Of a stretch of DNA of 12,750 nt, positions 7,842 to 12,750 are shown piece by piece. This DNA is from Synechococcales cyanobacterium PMM_0002 (lineage in GTDB: Bacteria; Cyanobacteriota; Cyanobacteriia; Elainellales; Elainellaceae): assembly GCA_949127925.1 (NCBI GenBank), contig CASBQX010000317.1:1-12750 (forward strand), written 5' to 3'. How positions within the stretch are numbered: position 1 is the first letter of the stretch; the number at the start of each line of letters is the position of its first letter. The notes under the pieces are model-generated. The model was not told where the DNA came from. It ran no database searches and saw nothing but the letters and a program-made list of their open reading frames with translations. A program made the position numbers and the translations under genes.

Positions 7842-10580
7842 TCACGTCTCTTGCGTAGTCGATTGACTGCGACTGCTAGCTTTGGTAGATTTTGTGGTTT
7901 TAGCGGTGGTTTTCTTGGCGGTGCTGCTAGCTTTAGTGGTTTTTTTAGCGGCTGCCGCTTTGGTGGTTTTAGCCTTTTTCTCCGTTGCCCCAGAATCTGA
8001 CTCTGCGGCCTTTTTAGACCCGCGCCCGGTTTTTTTAGTACCAGCTTTTTCTAGGAGGGCTTTGAGCGCGACGTCCATTGTAATTGATTCGACTTGTTCG
8101 CCTTCAGGTAGAGACGCATTCACCTTGCCATGATTGATATAGGCTCCATAGGGACCGCTGTAGATGTTGACGGGTTCGCTATCTTGCGGGTGTGCGCCCA
8201 GTTCTCGCAAGGGTGCGGCGGCTTTCCCCCGGCCTCGGCCAGCTTTGGGTTCTGCCAGCATTTCTAGAGCGCGCTCTAAGGTAATCGTCAACACATCGTC
8301 TCCCGCCTTCAAGGAGCGGTAGTCTTTGCCGTTTTTACCTTGGTCATGCACCACATAAGGGCCAAACCGCCCCAGATTTGCCTGAACTTTACAGTTGGTT
8401 TCGGGATGGCAACCCAACGTCCGGGGCAGAGCCAACAGGCTCACGGCCTGCTCTAGCGTTACGGTTTGCGGAGTCACCCCTTTGGGCAGCGAAGCCCGCT
8501 TGGGCTTAGGATGCTCGGGAGTAATGTCGCCTAGCTGAACGTAGGGCCCGTAGGTGCCAATCAGCACATAAATTGGCTCGCTTGTTTCAGGATGGATGCC
8601 GACTTTGTCAGGACCCTCGGTCTTTTGGCGCAGCAGCACCTCTACCTGCTCGGGATCGAGGTCAGCCGGGGTCAGATTTTGCGGAATGGTGGCTTTAATC
8701 GGTTCCCCATCACTTTCGGTTTCAATGTAGGCTCCGTAGCGCCCAATCCGCACTTTGGCATCCAGCCCTTCTAGCTCAATGGCGCGAGCTTCACTGGGGT
8801 CAATTTGGTCTTCTCGCTGTTTTACCTGATTTTCTAAGCCGAGTTCTCCCAAATAAAATTTAGTCAGATAGGGCAGCCATTCTGCCTCGCCAGTAGAGAT
8901 TTCGTCTAGAGTACGCTCCATGCGGGCGGTAAAACTGGTGTCTACTAGGTCAGGAAAATGCTTTTCTAGCAGGGTGGTGACGGCAAAGGCGGTAAAGGTG
9001 GGTACCAGGCTATTGTTGGTCATTTGGGCATAGCCGCGATCGATGATCGTGCTAATAATGCTGGCGTAGGTGCTAGGACGGCCAATCCCTTCACTCTCTA
9101 GCGTTTTGACTAGGGAGGCTTCGCTGTAGCGCGCTGGCGGCTGGGTTTCGTGGGCGATCGCCTCCAATGCTCGACAGGTTGGGTGATCCCCCTGACGCAG
9201 CATGGGCAAAATCACCTCTTGGCTCTCGATTGCCGCATCGGGATCATCTGAGCCTTCGACATAGGCTCGGAAAAAGCCAGCAAAGTCAATCCGCTTACCG
9301 CTAGCTCGAAAGCCCGCATCTTCGGCTTGGATTTGAACCGTGATATTGGTTTGGCGCACTTCGGCCATTTGCGTAGCGACCGTACGCTTCCAGATTAGAT
9401 CGTAGAGCTGAAGATCTCGACCGCTGAGTTGCGTGGCTTGGGGGGTGCGGAACGTGCTGCCGGCAGGGCGGATGGCCTCGTGGGCTTCTTGTGCTCCTTT
9501 GCTCTTGGTACTGTAACGCCGTGGCTCAGGGCTGAGGTAGTCGCTGCCATACATGGTTTGCACACATTCACGGGCGGCGGCGATCGCCTGCTGTGACAGG
9601 TTCACCGAGTCAGTCCGCATGTAGGTAATGTAGCCCTGCTCGTAGAGGCTTTGCGCGGTGCGCATAGTATCTCGGGCAGACAGCCGCAGCTTCCGGTTCG
9701 ACTCTTGTTGCAGGGTGGAGGTTGTAAACGGCGGTGAAGGTTTGCGGGTAGAGGCACGTTCCTCTAGACCGGTCACTGTCCAGGTACTTTGCTGGAGGCG
9801 ATCGTGCAGCGCCCGAGCCTCGGCTTCACCGAGCAACAGCACCTCCCGACCCGCAGTGACTTGCCCAGTCGATTCGTCAAAATCTGCCCCGGTGGCCACG
9901 CGAGTGCCGCCCAGGCTGACCAGCTTGGCATCAAACGGCGTCTGCCCTTGGCTGAGCGTGGCTTTTAGATCCCAATACGCCCCTTTACGGAACGCACGGC
10001 GCTGCCGTTCGCGCACCACCAAAAGCCGCACCGCCACCGACTGCACCCGCCCGGCAGACAGCCCCCAGGCAATCTTTTTCCACAGCAGCGGCGACAGCGT
10101 ATAGCCCACCAAGCGATCCAGAATCCGCCGAGTTTCTTGGGCGCGGACGACATGCTCATCCACATCTCGACAGTTGCTCAGCGCCGCATGAATCGCGTCT
10201 TCGGTAATTTCATGGAACACCATGCGTTTGATTGGCACCTTCGGCTGCAATATTTGCAGTAAATGCCAGCTAATGCTTTCGCCCTCACGGTCTTCGTCTG
10301 TGGCTAGAACTAATTCATCGACTCCTTTGAGAGCCTCTTTGAGGGCTTTGACAATCTTCTTCTTGTCTTGTGGAACAATGTATAGCGGCTCAAAATTTGC
10401 CTCTACATTCACCCCAATTCTTGACCACTCCTCTGCTTTGACCGATGCTGGGATGTCGCTGGCAGATTGGGGCAAGTCGCGCACGTGCCCCATCGACGCT
10501 TCTACTCGATAGCCCGGTGGCAAGTAGTTGCGGATGGTTTTGGCTTTCGTGGGAGATTCAACGATGACAAGAGTTGACAT
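7842..10580 (-). CDS. topA: DNA topoisomerase I (type IA) with repeat C-terminus and lysine-rich tail
   Basis: The enzyme relaxes negative supercoils by cutting and rejoining one DNA strand. Residues 1 to about 115 are the Toprim domain: LVIVESPTKAKTI with E8, and ATDEDREGE with D95, D97 and E99. The nucleophile is Y320 in GYITYMRTDSVNLS. Further type IA motifs are SAGRVQSVAVRLLV (175-188), AHEAIRP (366-372) and EGIGRPSTYASII (497-509). Instead of the Cys4 zinc fingers of E. coli TopA there are four glycine/tyrosine repeats (IGRYGAYIE 612-620, IGTYGPYVQLG 674-684, LGRFGPYVV 736-744, SGPYGAYINHG 808-818), each followed by a short helix. Residues about 848-912 form a low-complexity Lys/Ala/Thr/Ser tail. 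At 912 residues it is somewhat longer than E. coli TopA (865). MSTLVIVESPTKAKT is the standard family start. No Shine-Dalgarno is visible. It is divergent from ndhB. Confidence 0.96.
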   Translation of the reverse strand: MSTLVIVESPTKAKTIRNYLPPGYRVEASMGHVRDLPQSASDIPASVKAEEWSRIGVNVEANFEPLYIVPQDKKKIVKALKEALKGVDELVLATDEDREGESISWHLLQILQPKVPIKRMVFHEITEDAIHAALSNCRDVDEHVVRAQETRRILDRLVGYTLSPLLWKKIAWGLSAGRVQSVAVRLLVVRERQRRAFRKGAYWDLKATLSQGQTPFDAKLVSLGGTRVATGADFDESTGQVTAGREVLLLGEAEARALHDRLQQSTWTVTGLEERASTRKPSPPFTTSTLQQESNRKLRLSARDTMRTAQSLYEQGYITYMRTDSVNLSQQAIAAARECVQTMYGSDYLSPEPRRYSTKSKGAQEAHEAIRPAGSTFRTPQATQLSGRDLQLYDLIWKRTVATQMAEVRQTNITVQIQAEDAGFRASGKRIDFAGFFRAYVEGSDDPDAAIESQEVILPMLRQGDHPTCRALEAIAHETQPPARYSEASLVKTLESEGIGRPSTYASIISTIIDRGYAQMTNNSLVPTFTAFAVTTLLEKHFPDLVDTSFTARMERTLDEISTGEAEWLPYLTKFYLGELGLENQVKQREDQIDPSEARAIELEGLDAKVRIGRYGAYIETESDGEPIKATIPQNLTPADLDPEQVEVLLRQKTEGPDKVGIHPETSEPIYVLIGTYGPYVQLGDITPEHPKPKRASLPKGVTPQTVTLEQAVSLLALPRTLGCHPETNCKVQANLGRFGPYVVHDQGKNGKDYRSLKAGDDVLTITLERALEMLAEPKAGRGRGKAAAPLRELGAHPQDSEPVNIYSGPYGAYINHGKVNASLPEGEQVESITMDVALKALLEKAGTKKTGRGSKKAAESDSGATEKKAKTTKAAAAKKTTKASSTAKKTTAKTTKSTKASSRSQSTTQET

Positions 10581-10623
10581 GGATTTTTGACGTGATTCTG
10601 AAAAAGTCAGGACGGGCGTAGTA

Positions 10624-10629
10624 AGTATA
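10624..10629 (-). promoter_or_regulatory. Candidate -10 box for topA
   Basis: On the minus strand this reads TATACT, five of six matches to TATAAT, about 44 bp upstream of the topA start. The position expected for a -35 box is poor. No experimental support. Confidence 0.3.
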
Positions 10630-10698
10630 AATGCTTATCGATGCCTGGGTTCTATGCCCTGAGTAGGTATCCCGCTGTGATATTACTCTACTGCCTAT

Positions 10699-10744
10699 TT
10701 GTTTTGTACCTTGATTTCTACTTATAGACCATATCAATAGAAAT
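10699..10744 (+). promoter_or_regulatory. Candidate promoter and operator for a plus-strand spacer transcript
   Basis: TTGTTT (10699-10704) and TATAGA (10723-10728) have an 18-bp spacer and could form a sigma-70-type promoter that starts transcription near 10735. A perfect 7-bp inverted repeat, ATTTCTA (10714-10720) and TAGAAAT (10738-10744), straddles the -10 element, as an operator would. Both assignments come from pattern only. Confidence 0.3.
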
Positions 10745-10755
10745 AGAGGTAATTC

Positions 10756-10932
10756 AAGGAGGACTAAAGGATACAGTACAGTCTGACAGGGTATTATTCA
10801 CTATGGACAGGTTTCGAGCTTGCGGATGAGTTTGCTATAAGTCGAGTAAGGGTCATTCCCGTGCAGGCGGCATGTGACCCGATAGATAGCGATCTGGCTG
10901 ATCGATTGGCCGTCGTCAGCGGTTGGAGCTGA
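10756..10932 (+). other. Orphan Shine-Dalgarno AAGGAGG and an open frame lacking a standard start
   Basis: AAGGAGG (10756-10762) is a full match to the 16S rRNA 3' end, yet no ATG, GTG or TTG follows at normal distance. An ATA codon lies 8 nt downstream at 10771 and opens a frame of 53 codons ending in TGA at 10930-10932 (begins IQYSLTGYYSLW, ends RLAVVSGWS). An ATG at 10803 gives only eight codons in another frame. The frame is not recognised and uses several codons rare in neighbouring genes (ATA, AGG). It could be a non-AUG gene, a decayed gene, or a purine-rich RNA segment. I do not call it a gene. Confidence 0.2.
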
Positions 10933-11050
10933 AAACGCCCGGCACTGTAGAACACCTACAGACACAACCGTAGCTTACTCAACTGCAACTGTCTGTAAAG
11001 CAGGAATTTATCAAAGAGTTGACATGGTTTAAAGCGATCGGCTTTACAGG
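10785..11050 (+). ncRNA. Candidate structured RNA (5' leader or small RNA) between topA and ndhB
   Basis: Several stems follow one another. Stem A is GGGTCA/TGACCC (10850-10855 with 10875-10880) plus an inner GTGC/GCAT. Stem B is GCTGA-T-CGA with TCG-TCAGC (10897-10905 with 10913-10920; eight pairs, one bulge, 7-nt loop). Stem C is GGTTG/CAACC (10921-10925 with 10965-10969) and encloses stem D, CTGTAG-AACAC-CTACAG (10945-10961). Stem E is the 9-bp CTGTAAAGC/GCTTTACAG (10993-11001 with 11041-11049). GACAG at 10785-10789 could pair with CTGTC at 10989-10993. The strand is inferred from the candidate promoter at 10699-10728 and the direction of ndhB. I recognise no tRNA, tmRNA, RNase P, SRP or common riboswitch consensus. 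It could be a small RNA, a long ndhB leader, or a non-autonomous mobile element. Confidence 0.35.
10993..11049 (+). repeat. 9-bp perfect inverted repeat with a 39-nt loop that carries the topA-start 14-mer
   Basis: CTGTAAAGC (10993-11001) pairs with GCTTTACAG (11041-11049). The loop holds AAGAGTTGACATGG at its centre (inverted-repeat midpoint 11021, 14-mer midpoint 11020.5). A TTGACA hexamer inside it (11019-11024) could also be a -35 box, paired with the weak TTTACA at 11043-11048. Confidence 0.6.
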
Positions 11051-11082
11051 TTTGTAATTTGACAATTTTGTAATTTGACAAT
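11051..11082 (+). repeat. Perfect 16-bp tandem duplication upstream of ndhB
   Basis: TTTGTAATTTGACAAT is repeated exactly at 11051-11066 and 11067-11082, and a partial third unit (TTGTTACTTT) follows. Each unit contains TTGACA and a short dyad TTGT-N6-ACAA, resembling a regulator half-site array or duplicated -35 elements. It lies 111-142 bp upstream of the ndhB start. Confidence 0.8.
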
Positions 11083-11091
11083 TTGTTACTT

Positions 11092-11120
11092 TAAACATGT
11101 TTACTCTAACCCGCTATATT
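11092..11120 (+). promoter_or_regulatory. Candidate ndhB promoter with 12-bp palindrome
   Basis: TAAACATGTTTA (11092-11103) is a perfect 12-bp palindrome. TATATT (11115-11120) matches the -10 consensus at five of six positions. With a 17-bp spacer, the -35 position (11092-11097) falls inside the palindrome and is a poor match to TTGACA. This suggests an activator-dependent promoter, or repression by a protein bound at the palindrome. The predicted transcript start near 11127 would leave a 5' UTR of about 66 nt. Inferred from sequence only. Confidence 0.4.
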
Positions 11121-11183
11121 TTGAATCATTGTTTCGGAATCTGCTGACTCGACTAGCAATTCCTTATTGTGCCGCTCAAGCCC

Positions 11184-11187
11184 AGGA
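11184..11187 (+). promoter_or_regulatory. Ribosome-binding site AGGA for ndhB
   Basis: AGGA lies 5 nt before ATG 11193 and supports that start, which also gives the family-typical N-terminus MDF. Confidence 0.5.
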
Positions 11188-11192
11188 ACCCT

Positions 11193-12750
11193 ATGGACTT
11201 CGCTAATCTCACAGCTCAGTTAAACGTCGGAACCATTGTGCCCGAGGGCATTGTGATTGTCACTTTGCTGGTGGTGCTAGTAGGAGATTTGATAGTTGGT
11301 CGCTCGTCGTCGCGCTGGACGCCGTATGTGGCGATCGCGGGTCTGCTCTCGGCCACCGCCGCACTCTACTATCAGTGGCATACTGACGCTCCAATTTCAT
11401 TTTTTGGAGAATTTAATAGCGACGCGTTGAGTGTGCTGTTTCGCGGCATTATCGCGCTTGCGGCCGCGTTTACCATTCTCATGTCTATCCGCTATATAGA
11501 GAATTCGGGTACGGCTTTAGCAGAATTTATCGTGATTTTGCTGACCGCAACGCTGGGCGGAATGTTTTTGTCGGGCGCGGATGAATTGGTGATGATTTTT
11601 GTTTCACTAGAAACCCTCAGTATTTCGTCTTATTTACTGACGGGCTACATGAAGCGCGATCCTCGCTCCAATGAAGCAGCCCTAAAGTATTTGCTTATTG
11701 GAGCGGCTAGTTCTGCTATTTTTCTCTACGGCCTATCCCTGCTGTACGGTCTCTCTGGCGGCGAAACTCGACTCAGTGACATTGCTGTTCGGATTGTCTC
11801 CAATGAAGTCGGCCAGTCGATTGGCTTAGTGATTGCGCTAGTCTTTGTGATTGCTGGGATCGCCTTTAAAATCGCAGCGGTGCCGTTCCACCAGTGGACT
11901 CCCGACGTCTATGAAGGATCTCCAACACCCGTTGTGGCCTTTCTTTCGGTTGGCTCTAAGGCAGCGGGTTTTGCCCTAGCGGTGCGGCTATTGGTCACGG
12001 CATTTCCGCTGATGTCGGAGCAGTGGCGGTTTGTGCTGACGGCGTTGGCGATTTTGAGCATGGTGCTAGGTAATGTAGTGGCGCTGGCTCAAACCAGCAT
12101 GAAGCGCCTGCTGGCCTATTCGTCGATTGGGCAAGCTGGGTTTATCATGATTGGGCTGATTGTGGGCACAGAAGCCGGCTATTCCAGCATGATTTTCTAC
12201 CTGATGATCTATCTGCTGATGAACCTGGGCGGATTTGCCTGCATCATTCTGTTTACATTGCGGACAGGAACCGACGAAATCACGGAGTACAGCGGGCTAT
12301 ACCAAAAAGATCCGCTGCTGACGCTGGCGCTGAGTATTTGTCTGCTCTCGCTAGGTGGGATTCCGCCGCTGGCTGGATTCTTTGGCAAACTCTATCTATT
12401 TTGGGCAGGCTGGCAAGCAGGAGCCTATGGCTTGGTGCTGGTAGGGTTAGTGACGAGTGTCATTTCTATTTACTACTACATCCGGGTGGTCAAGATGATG
12501 GTGGTGAAGGAACCAGATGAGATGTCGGAGTCGGTGAAGCAATATCCGGCCGTTGAATGGACGCTGCCTGGAATGCGCCCGCTCCAGGTCGGGATTGTGC
12601 TAGCTTTGGTCACCACGTCGCTGGCCGGGATTCTCTCAAATCCGCTGTTCACTCTGGTGAATACGGCGGTGCAGCAGACGCCCATGTTGCAGTCTGCTCT
12701 CAAAACAGCGCAGTCTAGTGATCGGGGCGATCGCCTAGCCGCAGTTGTTC
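11193..12750 (+). CDS. ndhB: NAD(P)H-quinone oxidoreductase subunit 2 (NdhB), 3' end cut by window
   Basis: NdhB is an antiporter-like proton-pumping subunit of the thylakoid NDH-1 complex, which takes part in respiration, cyclic electron flow around photosystem I and, in specialised forms, CO2 uptake. The 519 codons present start MDFANLTAQLN and contain the whole membrane domain of about 14 helices. Visible signatures are LGGMFLSGADELVMIFVSLETLSISSYLL with E140; NEAALKYLLIGA with K165; IAFKIAAVPFHQWTPDVYEG with K226 and H233; TSMKRLLAYSSIGQAG; and GGIPPLAGFFGKLYLFWAGW with K399. These glutamate and lysine residues form the conserved proton path of Mrp-type subunits. No stop occurs before the window ends; cyanobacterial NdhB has about 520 residues, so only a few are missing. 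The last visible part (RGDRLAAVV) carries a HIP1 site and is a variable tail. Confidence 0.97.
   Translation, partial: MDFANLTAQLNVGTIVPEGIVIVTLLVVLVGDLIVGRSSSRWTPYVAIAGLLSATAALYYQWHTDAPISFFGEFNSDALSVLFRGIIALAAAFTILMSIRYIENSGTALAEFIVILLTATLGGMFLSGADELVMIFVSLETLSISSYLLTGYMKRDPRSNEAALKYLLIGAASSAIFLYGLSLLYGLSGGETRLSDIAVRIVSNEVGQSIGLVIALVFVIAGIAFKIAAVPFHQWTPDVYEGSPTPVVAFLSVGSKAAGFALAVRLLVTAFPLMSEQWRFVLTALAILSMVLGNVVALAQTSMKRLLAYSSIGQAGFIMIGLIVGTEAGYSSMIFYLMIYLLMNLGGFACIILFTLRTGTDEITEYSGLYQKDPLLTLALSICLLSLGGIPPLAGFFGKLYLFWAGWQAGAYGLVLVGLVTSVISIYYYIRVVKMMVVKEPDEMSESVKQYPAVEWTLPGMRPLQVGIVLALVTTSLAGILSNPLFTLVNTAVQQTPMLQSALKTAQSSDRGDRLAAVV

Larger units (their letters stand above)
10569..11027. repeat. 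14-bp direct repeat bracketing 431 bp, one copy over the topA start codon
   Basis: AAGAGTTGACATGG occurs exactly at 10569-10582 and 11014-11027. The first copy covers the topA start codon, its next three codons and two bases upstream. Read on the minus strand, the second gives ATG TCA ACT CTT TGA TAA, i.e. the topA start MSTL followed by stops. The 431 bp between the copies (10583-11013) hold the stem-loops listed separately. No terminal inverted repeats are visible at the inner ends, so insertion with target-site duplication is possible but not shown. The second copy sits exactly in the middle of the loop of the inverted repeat at 10993-11049. Confidence 0.75.
432..12734. repeat. HIP1 octamer GCGATCGC, at least ten sites
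   Basis: Sites start at 432, 2546, 3234, 4471, 7008, 7825, 9154, 9580, 11331 and 12727. Chance at even base composition would give about 0.2 in this length. HIP1 enrichment is a known mark of many cyanobacterial genomes. Most sites are inside genes; 4471 and 7825 are intergenic. None lies in the 612-bp spacer before ndhB, where only the partial GCGATCG at 11034-11040 occurs. Confidence 0.9.

Noticed and set aside
8400..8425. Zinc finger in TopA from the two cysteines at residues 724 and 730
   Set aside because: Only two cysteines, within a Gly/Tyr-repeat linker; no Cys4 set as in E. coli TopA.
9658..10104. 148-codon plus-strand ORF inside topA
   Set aside because: It lies antisense to conserved topoisomerase core coding sequence, its product is rich in R, S, A and V as expected of an antisense shadow, and no ribosome-binding site or family motif is visible.
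10583..11013. Insertion sequence between the 14-bp repeats
   Set aside because: No transposase ORF, no DDE or HUH motifs and no terminal inverted repeats at the inner edges; kept only as one hypothesis (non-autonomous element).
10785..11050. tRNA, tmRNA, RNase P RNA or SRP RNA in the topA-ndhB spacer
   Set aside because: No T-loop GTTCRA with matching acceptor stem, no CCA end, and none of the conserved core segments of these RNAs could be recognised on either strand.
11041..11062. Intrinsic terminator from stem CTGTAAAGC/GCTTTACAG
   Set aside because: The loop is 39 nt and no continuous T run follows, so it is not a typical terminator.
11051..11090. NtcA-binding site upstream of ndhB
   Set aside because: GTA triplets at 11054 and 11070 are not followed by TAC after eight bases.

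Overview
The window is a chromosomal stretch from a cyanobacterium. Three things support this. It carries ndhB, the NDH-1 subunit 2 gene, closely similar to cyanobacterial and plastid NdhB. The highly iterated palindrome HIP1 (GCGATCGC) occurs at least ten times in 12.75 kb. TopA has a cyanobacterial-type C-terminus made of glycine/tyrosine repeats instead of zinc fingers. No phage genes, complete insertion sequence, CRISPR array, tRNA or rRNA was seen.

Layout. (1) 1-3169, plus strand: envelope polysaccharide export, with the 3' part of an SLBB-domain outer-membrane exporter gene (Wza-like) followed by a full-length Wzc/GumC-type co-polymerase with a BY-kinase domain. (2) 3195-4109, minus strand: ilvE, branched-chain aminotransferase, convergent with the kinase gene. 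(3) 4110-4497: divergent regulatory region with helically phased 11-bp repeats. (4) 4498-6660, plus strand: a two-gene signalling operon, a response regulator/GAF-like/PP2C phosphatase coupled to an RsbW-type anti-sigma kinase, i.e. half of a partner-switching module without its STAS protein. (5) 6782-7744, plus strand: a family 9 glycosyltransferase, preceded by a six-codon ORF that overlaps its start. (6) 7842-10580, minus strand: topA, DNA topoisomerase I, with a lysine-rich histone-H1-like tail. (7) 10581-11192: a 612-bp spacer without a conventional gene but dense in structure. (8) 11193 to the window end, plus strand: ndhB, missing only its last few codons.

The most interesting part is the topA-ndhB spacer. 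It holds several consecutive stem-loops, an orphan perfect Shine-Dalgarno sequence, a perfect 16-bp tandem repeat, a 12-bp palindrome, and a second exact copy of the 14 bp that cover the topA start codon. A plus-strand transcript of the spacer would carry this 14-mer in a hairpin loop and be perfectly complementary to the topA ribosome-binding/start region. Alternatively, the two copies are scars (a target-site duplication) of a 431-bp insertion, or they create a decoy upstream start for topA. The sequence alone cannot decide between these.

The genes form separate functional groups: export of surface polysaccharide (SLBB protein, BY-kinase, possibly the GT9 enzyme), stress or carbon-type signalling by protein dephosphorylation, amino-acid synthesis, supercoiling control, and cyclic electron flow/respiration.
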